This document shows, piece after piece, positions 35,441-45,912 of a DNA stretch of 64,000 bases. Positions within the stretch are counted from its first letter, which is position 1; every line of letters starts with the position of its first letter. Both the position numbers and the translations under genes were made by a program. The notes under the pieces were generated by a model. The model did no database searches and was not told the origin of the DNA. It saw only the letters and a list, made by a program, of their open reading frames with translations. Source of the stretch: Clarireedia homoeocarpa (Eukaryota > Ascomycota > Leotiomycetes > Helotiales > Rutstroemiaceae); NCBI GenBank assembly GCA_001465935.1, contig LNKV01000030.1:728866-792865 (forward strand), written 5' to 3'.

Positions 35441-37140
35441 TGTTGTACGAAGAGCTGAGGCTATCGTATGTGTTCGTCTATGGAAATCAGCACCTGAGAA
35501 TCTTCGGAGAGCATGCACGTAGTATAGGCAAGCACTAGAGGATATAATGCAATTGATATTAGTTAATGGGTAAGTAGCTCAACGACAATGAAAGAAGACG
35601 CACAAGGCACTGAGCATAAACACTGAATCTAGTGATTTTTTCCTATCGCTACTCATATGTAAGGTCTTAATCACTAGGATAGAAAATGAAAGAATCAAAA
35701 TGTAAAGTGCTAAGTTAACCCTCACTATGGCATGTTGAAATACGTTAATGTTATCACCTATTCAGCGAGGTCCTCTATCGGGGGTGTGGTCCAGAAGCTT
35801 GAACCATCTAGCTCAGAGCAAGACGCATAGATGCCATTCGTAGAAACATAGAAACACAGAAATGCCGATGGCACAGACCTAGAACCCACGCATCAGGCTT
35901 GCATATAATGGTAGCAGGAAGCCCATCAGAATAAGTACGATCATTCAGTCGTCAGCTTTAAGTGGCTCGGGCTTGATCTTGCGGGCAATGAGGCGAAGGA
36001 TAACAGCAGCCGAGGGCAGAATTAAGATTTTAATTTTGGCAACTAAGGTGCCTCTTACTTCTGCCGAGACGATTTCTACTATCTTCCGAAGACTCACGGG
36101 TACTTTGAAGTGCGATATAGACAAGAATCAAAATATGTCGTAGAATGTAAGAGATTAATTGGACATAATTAGCTTACACCTGAATTCACGCTTGACGCCC
36201 AAATACGAACGCCTAAACTATGTAAGCAGTACAGTACTCCCTGTTCAAGGTTAAGGTTACTATGATTACTAACTAGACCGAGCTGCAAGATTAGGGTGAG
36301 TAAGCTCCGTATTATTCTGGGCGGCCAATGGGGTCTGTGGATTTTTGGACATAACAGGGTCATGCAGATTATGTAATTGCACATCATGTCCACATGCTCC
36401 ATAGGTACACCGCTTTCCTGTGCTTACCACAAAGATGACACCAAAAATATGTAATAGATATTTTGGCACGTTCGAGTGGATGTCTCTTTTTCCTGTGACA
36501 AAGATGGCTTCACTCCGCTGGCTGTCACCCTGACCGCTTTCCATAACTCTGTATCAGTGTTTTCAGTAGTGGAAACAATGCAAACCAACGCAGTTCGGCA
36601 AGGCATTAGATCGGACTACCAGTGCACGTAATATACAGACAGTGCACTACTTACACGCCAAGAAGTGGGTTTTGAGGATATACTCAAAAGACGAGGGTAT
36701 TTCACGTGGCTTGCTAGCCAGTACAGGGCACCACCTGGACATCGGGGAGCAACGATTCCTAACCGGAACCCGCTTGTGGCCTCAATCAACCACCCATTCA
36801 CCAATTTGCCACCGTTCCATAATTCCACTCTTCTCATCTTGACAAGCCGCCTCGTGGTAACGCTAGCGACAACATAAGAGTCTGGCGGGTCTGCTCAATC
36901 GATCCACCTACCCATTGCCAAGAGCTCTCGTTCAGCTGCAGCGTAATTTCTTTCGATAACTTCGTGGCGCCAACTAGCGTTGGATACACATGATTATTTG
37001 TCACAATAGCTAACTTGGCGCCAGATATGGAATCCACTTCTAAGTCAGCTCACTCGATTAGGAAAATATCAAAAACGAGTAAATAGGCTGCTAGCTGTTC
37101 TCTCCCCAACCCTGATCTAGCCACGGCCGAAAATTTCCAT
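35441..37140. other. Gene-poor interval
   Basis: About 1.7 kb without a supported gene. Around 36555-36590 the minus strand reads ALVCIVST, and the same peptide-length match occurs near 15392-15430. The two may share a short fragment of a dispersed element. Overlapping frames at 36169-36877 are not convincing. Confidence 0.3.
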
Positions 37141-37148
37141 TATATAAG
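37141..37148 (+). promoter_or_regulatory. TATA-like box of the small secreted-protein gene
   Basis: TATATAAG, 130 bp before the ATG at 37278. Confidence 0.45.
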
Positions 37149-37277
37149 TATCCGCGAGGTCCCAGGCGCTTCAACAGCACCATAGCGCTATTATTCCAAT
37201 CCTATAACTACCGCTTCAATCAGCTCTTTCCAACTACTCCTCAGGATAAAATACACTATTACTACCCAAAACACAAA

Positions 37278-37746
37278 ATGGTATGTATTTCTGGTGGTGG
37301 TTATATTCTGATCACCTAATGCTAATAATGTCAATCAGGTCCCTACTTTTATTAAAACCTTTGCTATAGCGAGCTTGGCCGCCGTTGCGGTCGCCAATCC
37401 GTTTGAATTCGTCGTTTATCAAGATGGTGCCTGCGCAGGACCAGTTGCAGACCAGCGTATAGATCGCCCAATTGGGAGTTGTACCAGCAAGTCCAGCTGT
37501 CCTATTAATCAAGCAAAATGCTAATATTAAAATGTTATAGACTTCAAAGTTGGCGGACTATATGGGGCTTTGATCCTTGATGAATACAACAATATGCCCG
37601 GTTGCTCCTTCAAGTTCTGGGAGAATGCTGATTGCTCAGGAAAGGCAACAGTTCAGCATAGTGGAGTCACTTGCACTGCTATTGCGAATAAGAATGGGCA
37701 GTTTTATTTGACTAATGGAGCCAGGAGTGTTTCTATCAGTTGCTAA
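37278..37746 (+). CDS. Small secreted cysteine-containing protein (effector-like)
   Basis: Three exons (37278-37280, 37339-37498, 37541-37746) give 122 residues. The first exon is only the ATG codon, spliced through a 58 bp intron. The second intron (37499-37540, 42 bp) starts GTCCTA, a weak donor, but contains TGCTAAT and ends in TATAG, and it keeps the frame open. The N-terminus VPTFIKTFAIASLAAVAVA is a clear signal peptide. The mature part has six Cys, enough for three disulfides, in GACAG, GSCTS, PGCSF, ADCSG, VTCTA and ISC at the very end. I recognise no family. Small size, secretion and even Cys count make it effector-like or antimicrobial-like, but there is no functional evidence. It sits alone among relics and repeats, a common setting for such genes. 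Confidence 0.75.
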
Positions 37747-39122
37747 GCTAGATTGAGAAGAGTTCAATCTTAGAGTATCCAGTTGGTTAGGTGGAATTGC
37801 AAAGACTATCATTTAGTCATCGGAATGTAACTAAATTTCTATCAAACGCGCACACTTATTGTTATTTCCTTGCATTCACTTCTAAGTATCTTTATACACC
37901 GCTTTCTCGAATACCCTGTGATTTCTCTGCTTTTACTTTGAATTTTCCGTAATTCCTATACATCTATATTATAATTGCTCTTCTATATTCTACTGTCTTA
38001 CTCTTTTACTCCGCTTTCATCCTGTGACTCTTTTTGGCCTTCTGCCTCCGAACAGTGCCCCGTATACCGCGGAATATGGATCAAGAGCTTTGGAAAGGTT
38101 ACGGTTACGCCGTAAAAGTTATCCTGAGAAGTGCGCATTTTGTAGAAGGTAAGGTTACCCCAATTGTCTACGTATCCTTACACAGTTTTGCATATCGCGG
38201 AAAGAACAACATCGTAGGTTTTACATCCGCCTTGAGACAAAACCCAGTACAAGCCCTGATATTCATTCATTTCTATGGCAGCAATGGCCTTTCTAACCGT
38301 AGTGACAATATCTCATTCCAGAACATAATCAGATGTCCTAGACCTATTATAGAGGCAAGCAGACTGGTTCCACCTCCTTGTACATACCCACCAGTGATTC
38401 CGATGGATTAGATATATCTAATGGCGGCCAGATAACCCTCTTCGTGAGCAGATTCAAGAAGCCCCGAAGCTTGAACGCCAACACCGATTTTAATCGTTTT
38501 CCCGCAATAATCTGCTGACTTGTTCCCATAATTCGAGATTTCAACCATTTTGATGTTGTAATTCCAGATTGCCAAACTTCCAGCTCCAGTTGATTTCCCG
38601 TGGCATCATGAGCAGTGTTATGAGGAAGTAAAAGGATATAGTGGCAACTGGCGAAAGAAAGAGTTAGTTGATAATCCAACGCCGAGCTCGCATTCATAGC
38701 ATATCAAATATAGGTGCTGTATACACGTTGGAAATCTTCTGGGTAAAAAGTACATCATATACGAGCACCACATTGAATAATAAAGATTATACAAGCTGCT
38801 TTACATAAGCTGGCCTGACGACCTATACCTCACTGCTGCCATACATTGAGCACTACGGCCTCTACGGTTCGAGCAGCATCTACGGTTCGAGCACGGCAGC
38901 TGCCAAAGATTCAATACTCCTAATCTCCTACCGATCTGGAACCTCCCATATACCTTCGTTTACCATATACATATAAGAACCTCATATACATATGGGAGGT
39001 CATTTAGGCTTATGGGAGGGTCTTTAATTTTAATTTTACGATATGTATATAGTAAGGCCGCTTTCGCACGAAGGATTTAAGACATTCCTCCAATATGTAT
39101 ATGGGAGGTTCCCATATATATA
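37747..39122. other. Gene-free interval with inverted and direct motifs
   Basis: About 1.4 kb. Frames on opposite strands overlap at 38347-38411 (plus 38034-38411, minus 38347-38697). The minus one has even composition but no recognisable domain, so neither is called. ctacggttcgagca occurs twice at 38862-38893. Between 38941 and 39115, ctcccatata and tatgggag recur in inverted orientation, suggesting a decayed foldback sequence. Confidence 0.35.
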
Positions 39123-39124
39123 TA

Positions 39125-39418
39125 GGCTGCGGCGGAAACCCAGCGGGCTGGGGCCCCAATAGGCGGGTTCCTGACCCTTATAGGGCCCCATTGGGTGGGC
39201 TGAGAAAATGAAAACCCGGCCCACGACCCAAGAGGTCAGTGCAGAGTAAATAAGTGGGAAAAAACAGGGGTTTTACAAGGTTTTATATTATATATTAGTC
39301 ATATAACAGTCCTTGGCAACCCATTGGGTACCCAGTAGGTGGGTTGAGAAGCTCGTGGGGACCCAGTGGGCGGGACAAGAAGTTGAAAACCCGGCCCATG
39401 GGGCCCCACGCCGCAGCC
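39125..39418. mobile_element. GC-rich MITE with TA target duplication
   Basis: The ends are GGCTGCGGCG at 39125-39134 and its reverse complement at 39409-39418, flanked by TA on both sides (39123-39124 and 39419-39420). Length is 294 bp and there is no coding capacity. Subterminal blocks gggccc and gaaaacccggccca recur inside. TA duplication points to mobilisation by a Tc1/mariner-type transposase, by analogy. Its GC-rich body contrasts with the AT-rich flanks. Confidence 0.6.
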
Positions 39419-39617
39419 TAAGGACATATATCTTCACAATACCAAGGGCCTCCAGTTGGACCTGAGGTACAGGGGTTTGCGGTGGAGGAGAGCTCTATAT
39501 AGCTAGAAGGGTAGGGTCTTCAAACAGCGGAAGGCTCTCACAGCAAGCTGCCAATTATAAAAGCTATGTAGTTTACTCTGATTCAATGAATAATACCAAT
39601 ACCTATATAGTGAGGCC
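39419..39617. other. Short 3' flank of the AA5-like gene
   Basis: No feature recognised. Confidence 0.4.
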
Positions 39618-41759
39618 CTAGCCGGATTTTGAAGGTTCCACAAAGCTTTTCACATCCAAAGAGTACTTGTTGTTCTCGTCCATTTGCAGCCGCCCAGTCA
39701 CCTGCAGCGACAAACCCTCTGGATGAGAGACCACTGTCTGGTATAACCGGTAATATGCGCTGGATTCTGCATTGGTAAGTGGCTTGGGCACCTTCGCCAC
39801 GTTATCCCATTCGAGCTTGCTATCTGCCTTGAACTGATTAAGAACCACTTCAGGTCGAGTCGATGTACCGGATAGTGTTAGTTTGCTGCCATTGTTGTTA
39901 ACTACACCAGTGAGTGTCATCTCAATGCCGCGCAGAGTGTACGTGCCACCGTCGACCTCGAAGAGCTCCTCCCGCCATACGTTGATATCGGGCAGAATGT
40001 CATCGTGAAGGTAAACGAAGGCAACCGAGATGTCTGAATTTGGTTTTGGAAGGACGGTCTTGATATCTTTGATGTTGTTCATTGCTTCATAAGCTCCACC
40101 CCAGCAAGCACCGAGACCGTAGGGACAAGTGGGCGTAAGACCAACAAGGACAGGTGGTCCTTCCTGTTCTGAGACGGCCTTCTGATTGCGCATCTCAAGG
40201 GTCACGCCGATATTGTTCTCCAAACCAGCACCTCGTGTCAATGACGCAGGGGGCAGTTGTGGTTGTACAGGTATATCAACGTCCGGCCTGAGCAGCATGA
40301 TGGGTGCCACTGCTGGTACGCCTTCCTTGCTCACAAGGAAAAGCATGTAATGACCCGGTGGAGCCAAAAAATGATTATTTGGCGCTTCGATGGTAACCTC
40401 TCTCCCACTTGTTGTAAAATTCAAGAATTGGAACGATTGGTTCATGTTGTGTGAATGAGTGACAGATCCAAGCCGTGTCCAGCTCACCTTGCCAATCTCA
40501 TCGTCTTCACCGACTGTGACTTTGAATTTCTGGCGGTATTCGATAACCTCTGGCGGTGTACTGACGGTCGGTCGTTCGCCTTTGAACAAATAAGGCGGGC
40601 TGAATATCTGGGCGGTGATGATAGTGTGTTGAGGCTCGTTGGGTCTCTTTTTATTGTCCGGATCATATTCCCCACCACCAGCTGAAAGAACTCTGCCATC
40701 GGGTAGTAGTAGTGCGGTGTGGTGGTAGCAGCGATCTTCATCCTCCGGGGCCATCGTAGACCATTCTGTAGTAACAGGATCCCACAGCTCAGGCTCATGT
40801 ACGGGCTTACCTGGAGACAAGTCATTGAAGCCTAACCCTTTGGTTCCTCCAGTCACAAGCACAGTGCCATCGGGCAACGTGGTAGCAAAAGAATGTCGGC
40901 GTCCATAGCCGATATCAGTCGTACGTTCCCAGCTTGGTTTTGGCTTGTTCAGATCAATGATCTCTGCAATATTGGTGGCAACAACATTATCACCGCCTCC
41001 ACCGCCAACGTAGAGAATCTTGCCACTATCATACATAGCTGAAGCGGCGTACTCGCGCTGACCTGCAATGCGACATGGCGAATCATCTTCGCTCGACCAT
41101 TCACCATGGCCACCATGAGCATTCAAATCCAGAAAACGCGAGGTTCTCAATGGGCCCGCCATGAATATTCTCCCGTCTGGAACGTGGTAAAGCCGCGGGT
41201 AAAGAGAGAAAATATCCATTATAGGCGTTTGGACTATGCCCCATGAACTTGAATGTGAGTCCCAAATCTGAGGGACCAGGTTGATCACAGGGATTTCGAC
41301 ATCTTGTGAGCTGCCCGACACAACAAGGCCTCTACCATCAGACAAAGTTATAGCGGAGGGATACCAGCGACCTGCATCCATCATAGGCATTGGCGTAAAC
41401 TTATCTTGGAAGGGATCGTAAACACAAGCTTGGTCTTCCCCGAAGCCATCCAGGACATGGCCACCAAAAATAAGCAAGGTACCGTCCGGTTGGAACGTGT
41501 GGCCGGCACAGAAGAGATTCACGGAAAGCTCATCTCCGTTCAGCGGGTCGTGAGCGGTGCGCCTACTCTCTAGGGTGTCGAGATCCAAGATGTAGACGTG
41601 GGTTTTGTGCTCATTGAGGGTCCAATAATCCATGCTGTGCACAGCAGAGCGTCGACCCCAGTAGAGTACCTTACCAGTCGGTAGTAGGTGAAGGTGAATA
41701 GCGCAATTTTTAAGTTGGAATATTGATGCCCATTCTCCGTGGACGGTTTCGGCGCCCAT
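39618..41759 (-). CDS. Copper-radical-oxidase-like protein (AA5, galactose/glyoxal oxidase fold) with extra C-terminal domain
   Basis: One intronless frame of 713 residues. Kelch-type repeats (PDGTLLIFGGH, PDGTVLVTGGT, PDGRVLSAGGG) form the propeller, followed by the C-terminal immunoglobulin-like domain that AA5 enzymes share (TVSTPPEVIEYRQKF). All metal and radical residues of the family can be placed: Cys84 (NLFCAGH), Tyr133 (RWYPSA), Tyr345-His346 (CYHHTALLLPDG) and His435 (VTHSHN). A further domain of about 190 residues contains CPYGLGACWGGAYEAM, possibly a metal or disulfide site. Such enzymes oxidise primary alcohols or aldehydes to give H2O2. The odd point is the missing signal peptide: the start MGAETVHGEW is hydrophilic and no upstream extension supplies one. 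It is transcribed away from the intronless gene at 43289. Confidence 0.85.
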   Translation of the reverse strand: MGAETVHGEWASIFQLKNCAIHLHLLPTGKVLYWGRRSAVHSMDYWTLNEHKTHVYILDLDTLESRRTAHDPLNGDELSVNLFCAGHTFQPDGTLLIFGGHVLDGFGEDQACVYDPFQDKFTPMPMMDAGRWYPSAITLSDGRGLVVSGSSQDVEIPVINLVPQIWDSHSSSWGIVQTPIMDIFSLYPRLYHVPDGRIFMAGPLRTSRFLDLNAHGGHGEWSSEDDSPCRIAGQREYAASAMYDSGKILYVGGGGGDNVVATNIAEIIDLNKPKPSWERTTDIGYGRRHSFATTLPDGTVLVTGGTKGLGFNDLSPGKPVHEPELWDPVTTEWSTMAPEDEDRCYHHTALLLPDGRVLSAGGGEYDPDNKKRPNEPQHTIITAQIFSPPYLFKGERPTVSTPPEVIEYRQKFKVTVGEDDEIGKVSWTRLGSVTHSHNMNQSFQFLNFTTSGREVTIEAPNNHFLAPPGHYMLFLVSKEGVPAVAPIMLLRPDVDIPVQPQLPPASLTRGAGLENNIGVTLEMRNQKAVSEQEGPPVLVGLTPTCPYGLGACWGGAYEAMNNIKDIKTVLPKPNSDISVAFVYLHDDILPDINVWREELFEVDGGTYTLRGIEMTLTGVVNNNGSKLTLSGTSTRPEVVLNQFKADSKLEWDNVAKVPKPLTNAESSAYYRLYQTVVSHPEGLSLQVTGRLQMDENNKYSLDVKSFVEPSKSG

Positions 41760-43157
41760 GTTTGCTTCGAAGGGGTTGAGACCCGGGTGTGTGAGAAGGC
41801 TGTATTGGCGGCACCCAAGTAGTGAGTGTGAAAAAATGACTAAGAACTTGAGTTGAGAAGCTCGTAAGAATCTGCGGCGTGAAGAAGAGCAGATGGTCTG
41901 TAGGATAAATGAAATTTTATGTCCATTTGCACGACTTCGTCGCGTACATCTCGGCGCTTATCTTTCAGCTTCGAAAAGTCTCCTTCCGCAGTGGAGAACG
42001 GCTCGGATCGAGTGACCAAATTGCTTTTTTGATGCAGGCGTTGAGACACCCTATGTTGGTTGAACCTGTGGAGCTGGGAAGCATTGTCATGGCGCTGGCG
42101 CTGGCGCTGCAGATAGCATTTTACTGTATGCACGCTTTTCTTCGTGGGCAAGTTTCTCATAGACATTTTCGCTCCAACTGAGTAATGGAAGCACATATTG
42201 CATGAGACGTCCAATGCAGAAAGACGTTTTGGTATAAACTCATAATTGTAAATATGATCAATATCAAAAGGTGCGATGAGTATAAGCCAATAAGATGATT
42301 TATTATTAGACTAGTTGTTGGCGACATGCATTTGCTGTGCTTGTGGAACCCAAGGGTTGTGCTTCAATGACTCGGCTGTGCTTCTCTTGTACTGGTATGG
42401 CTTACCCCGCACTTGACTTACCCCGCAGTTGACAACAATTCAGATACTATGATTAGTATGAGATCTAGATTCCTAGATCTGGGGCTATTCGCAGTTTACT
42501 CCGCGGGAGGCTCCGACGAGCCCTAGCTTAGATTTGGACCCTTTTTTATAGAGCTCTATTCCCAATTATTGCCACAGTATTGAGGATAGAAACTATTCCC
42601 GATTATTTCCACAATATTGAGGATAGAAACCAGCTGCTTTCTTCAGACAGCTCTAAATCAGTACATTTTTACCTCATATGTCACAAGTAGTAAAACGATG
42701 ATTGGCGAAACGCTCTAGCATCTAGGACCAAGGTCAAACATATTATCAAGTGGTACCGCGCACGCCACGTATAAAGAGATAAGTAGTATTTGCTTTATTG
42801 TTATCTGGCCGTTAACCCCGCTTTCTCGACTTGCTGGTCAGAGAAAACGAGTTGGGTGAAAGGTACTGCAGTGTAATCTGTTGAGAACTGACTCGTGCCA
42901 CACACAATCGAGGCTGAGGCATCTGCATGGCATCTCAGCTTCAGCTTCAGCTTCAGCTTCAGCTTCATGTACATACAACTCATCAATATTAGATAGTCGA
43001 GTCAGCACCTAAGGCTAGGCTGCTCATCTACCCACCGGGTGGGTTGGGGCACCCGTTGAGTGGTCACGGGCCTCTTAGGGTATGTGGGATAGGTTGAGGA
43101 GGTACCTGAAAGCCGGAACTGGAGTACCGTTCCGACAGGGGAGGAACGGAGTCAGCG
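41760..43157. promoter_or_regulatory. Divergent intergenic region with short repeats
   Basis: About 1.4 kb between divergent genes, so it should hold both promoters. It contains an imperfect tandem duplication near 42566-42632 (attgaggatagaaac twice), a TCAGCT hexamer array at 42935-42966, and a direct repeat of cttaccccgca at 42411-42432. GC-rich bases at 43029-43070 resemble the inside of the MITE at 39125. Confidence 0.4.
42935..42966. repeat. Hexamer microsatellite (TCAGCT)n
   Basis: About five consecutive copies. Confidence 0.75.
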
Positions 43158-43165
43158 TATATATA
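43158..43165 (+). promoter_or_regulatory. TATA-like box for the gene at 43289
   Basis: TATATATA lies 124 bp before the chosen start and downstream of the in-frame ATG at 43082. This is why the later ATG is preferred. Confidence 0.4.
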
Positions 43166-43288
43166 CTGATACTAGGCTTGACCATCCAGGTCGACTTTCA
43201 TCATTTGCTCCTTCTCGAGAATCCCCACACACCTTTTGGTTCCCTCTTCAGTTTGTCTATCAAATTCTCTGCTAGCATAGCACTCAAA

Positions 43289-44665
43289 ATGAACGAGGAC
43301 ACCAATCCCGCCTCTGGTTTCATCAACTATCTCAGTGTGCCGACCTCGTTCAAGTTAACGCAAGTTGATGGTCTCACCTCGCTAAAACCCAACATCGAGC
43401 CCGATGTGAACAAGGGCCTTGCATCCTTCCCACCGATCAGTAACCGCCTTGCAACCCACGCACTGATCAGTAATGCCTCTGAACTCTTCACAGAAATTGA
43501 CCAGCCTGAGCACCATGACGCACTTCCTCAAAAACTTGAAATCCTTGAGAAGCTCACTGGGGATTTCCACGGTGCTGGGTTGAACATGATCTTCCGCCCA
43601 GCCTGGGGGAACAACAGAAGGAATAATGTTCTGGAGTACAACTTGACCGAAGAGGACACACAATTCTTGCAGGACATTGGCGACATTTACAACCGAGGCT
43701 TGGGCAGGCAACGAGACATCATTTTGAAGGGTGTCCCATACATGCAGACGATCAAGGACATGCTCAATCCCAAAACAGGACAGGCTGATCGGGAGAAAGG
43801 AATTCCAATTCACTTAGAGTCAGGCATGTTCCTTAGGACCCCACCGACTGACGTGAGGCCTAAGGTCACTCGAGGTACTATCTCACGCCTAGCATCTATA
43901 CCACACGGAACTGCCATCAACTGCCAAGGCTTCGAACCAGACATGCAATCACCTATACGCGGTAACCCAAATATCAAATCAACCTCAATCTTACCATTCC
44001 CCAAGGGTATGCCGGGCGATGTCAACACATTCGCAGATTTTTTCCCTCAGATGGTGAATTTCAAGAAGACATATGATCTGCGTATTCCCCGAGAGATCAA
44101 GGACGGCGACGTACTCAATACACCTCTCATGCTAGATCCAAATCTGATGCTGAAAGAATTTAATGAAAACAGCACGAAGAAACACATCAGAGAACACCAT
44201 CACTTCTCAATCCATTCCGACCCCGCAGTTTCTGGGATTCCCGGCGGTGGCACAGCAAATATCGCTTTCCTGCAAGGTTCAGGTATTCGTGATGGCCGCC
44301 AGAACCCCGGCCCTAATGCCCATGGCGTCAATGTCGGATGTGATTATTGGATTTCAACCGTTGAATACGATGTTCTGCTGCCGGAAGGTGATTTCTCTGG
44401 GGACAAAAAAGCGACAATAGAGGTTGACTCTGAAGCACGGAAAGAGGAGAAAGCAGCTGGCAAGATAGTGGTTTCTCCTTCTTTCGAATTGAAGTTGGAC
44501 AGGGTGATACCCCCAAACACGATCGTGAAGCTCGACGCTACCCAAATTCAATACTCGCAGAACGTCACTTTGGACTTTGATGAGATGGGTTGGCCACACA
44601 TCTCGGTCGCTACGTTGTCGCCAAAGTGGCCAGTGTCTGTTGAGGCTTCTCAGATTGTCTTCTGA
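43289..44665 (+). CDS. Intronless protein of an uncharacterised family, beta-rich
   Basis: A single exon of 458 residues from the ATG at 43289. I cannot name the family with confidence. Conserved-looking blocks include LTGDFHGAGLNMIFRPAWG, NVLEYNLTEEDTQFL, RGTISRLASIPHGTAINCQG and IQYSQNVTLDFDEMGWPHIS. The pattern of short strands and an opening F-H-G-x-G-x-N suggests a beta-barrel ligand-binding protein. I recall similar blocks in bacterial proteins annotated as heme- or lipid-binding, but that is memory only. There is no signal peptide. Its divergent, intronless AA5-like neighbour may be functionally paired, for example as an oxidase with a peroxide or heme handler. Alternative start 43082 would add 69 residues but lies upstream of the TATA-like box. 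Confidence 0.8.
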   Translation: MNEDTNPASGFINYLSVPTSFKLTQVDGLTSLKPNIEPDVNKGLASFPPISNRLATHALISNASELFTEIDQPEHHDALPQKLEILEKLTGDFHGAGLNMIFRPAWGNNRRNNVLEYNLTEEDTQFLQDIGDIYNRGLGRQRDIILKGVPYMQTIKDMLNPKTGQADREKGIPIHLESGMFLRTPPTDVRPKVTRGTISRLASIPHGTAINCQGFEPDMQSPIRGNPNIKSTSILPFPKGMPGDVNTFADFFPQMVNFKKTYDLRIPREIKDGDVLNTPLMLDPNLMLKEFNENSTKKHIREHHHFSIHSDPAVSGIPGGGTANIAFLQGSGIRDGRQNPGPNAHGVNVGCDYWISTVEYDVLLPEGDFSGDKKATIEVDSEARKEEKAAGKIVVSPSFELKLDRVIPPNTIVKLDATQIQYSQNVTLDFDEMGWPHISVATLSPKWPVSVEASQIVF

Positions 44666-45026
44666 AGTAGTATATATTAGAATAAGTTTTGTTGAAGTCC
44701 TTTTTCAAATGTGCTTTAGTTTGATCTCCTCTATATATAAAGAGTGGTAAGTCCAAATTATGTAATTGAGCGGAGTATAAATTAATACCAAATATTCGGT
44801 TTCGTGCTACTTGATAATTGCGACGGCGAAGGTGCTTAGCATCATGAAGCCTATATTTAAGCTCGGTTTTAGCGAGCAGCTCCCGAATGGCTCCCCACCA
44901 GCTTCTGTCCGGTGTGTTCCGCCGCTCGAACCTTTCTCACAACCCCAGTAGCAAGCAGCAGCTCTCCGCCTTCTTCCTTTTCAATTAAATCAAATCCTCG
45001 ATTTATACCGAGCTTTGCACCTCACC
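44666..45026. other. Intergenic
   Basis: About 360 bp with the 3' end of the upstream gene and the promoter of the small gene. Nothing else recognised. Confidence 0.4.
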
Positions 45027-45333
45027 ATGTCATCGCTCAACTCAGACAACACTAACACGTCAACGACCCCGCGGTTCAAACATCCCAGGTAAGAACGCAG
45101 TCAGCGCCAGCTGCACCGCCAGCTACACAGCCAGTACCTAACTGAATTCTGTATATAGTCACAATACATACATCTCCTGCCATAGAGCAAAAATCAAATA
45201 CAAGACATCGTCGACTCTTGAGTCTTGCGAGCGTTGTGGGAGCAACATCGTCGAGGCCGCAAGCCAGGCACACGGTATAGCCAAACGCGAGAAGAAAGGG
45301 AAAGAAATTCGCTTATCAACTTTCCAGGCTTAA
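45027..45333 (+). CDS. Small zinc-ribbon-like hypothetical protein
   Basis: Two exons (45027-45088 and 45159-45333) joined across a 70 bp intron with donor GTAAGA, branch point CTAAC and acceptor ATATAG encode 78 residues. The N-terminus is Ser/Thr/Asn-rich. The centre carries ISCHRAKIKY and then ESCERCGSNI, giving Cys-x(n)-Cys-x2-Cys, a partial zinc-ribbon-like arrangement. The C-terminus is basic (KREKKGKEIR). I recognise no family. Splicing is consistent and the frame is open only when the intron is removed, which supports a real gene. The short length keeps confidence moderate. Confidence 0.5.
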
Positions 45334-45697
45334 GAGGAAACCTCCAATCGAACCCTTTTCTGGTGAGGTCTCGATACCCCCGGAGGAGTCAAACATTCAT
45401 CTCAATATAACCAAGTCAACGCCATCGAAGGATTCAATTAATCGGCCTTATAGTGTAGATTCAGATAGTATATTTCCCGAAAATTGTGACGACTCGTAGC
45501 GATTGCACTTGAGTCGTACACGTAGTTAGTTTTGCGCCTTTGCGATAGGTTTCAGCGTTTAGTACACTAAATGTACAGCTTATAAGCTTAATGGATTTAA
45601 CACTAGGTATGAAAAAGACTTGATTCAACTGAACTGCTGGTGCTTATTGCTGATAGTTGATGGGCTATCTACAGTAGGAAGGACTAGCTACATTTAT
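45334..45697. other. Intergenic
   Basis: About 360 bp; no feature recognised. Confidence 0.4.
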
Positions 45698-45912
45698 AGG
45701 CTCTTCAGGCCTATTGCCTTAGGCCTCTCAAGCCTATTTGTAATCCGGATCCACGGGCTTCGTAATCCTGAAGTCATATATTCCATAGGCTTCGCAAGCC
45801 CGTCCCACAGGCTTCGCAAGCCTGGCCCACAGGCTTCGCAAGCCCGTCCCACAGGCTTCACAAACCTGTCCCACAGGCTTCGCCAGCCTGAGGTTATAGG
45901 CTTTGTAAGCCT
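45698..45912. repeat. Minisatellite of palindromic 22-bp units
   Basis: Five units start exactly 22 bp apart at 45787, 45809, 45831, 45853 and 45875. Each contains AGGCTTCGCAAGCC, itself a near-perfect hairpin. Degenerate units extend left to 45698 and right to 45912. Every unit could fold on itself in DNA or RNA. It lies in a gene-free stretch and the frame across it (45620-45991) is a by-product of the repeat. Confidence 0.85.

Noticed and set aside
36169..36877. Several overlapping frames, some with ALVCIVST shared with 15.4 kb
   Set aside because: The shared stretch is short and I could not extend it; it is not enough to define a repeat family or a gene.
38034..38697. Two overlapping frames on opposite strands with even composition
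   Set aside because: No recognisable domain, no clear ATG context, and neither can be extended by plausible splicing. They may be an old fragment, but I cannot support a gene.
45698..45912. CRISPR-like array
   Set aside because: Units abut with only about 8 bp between palindromes and no variable spacers of constant length, in a eukaryotic genome.
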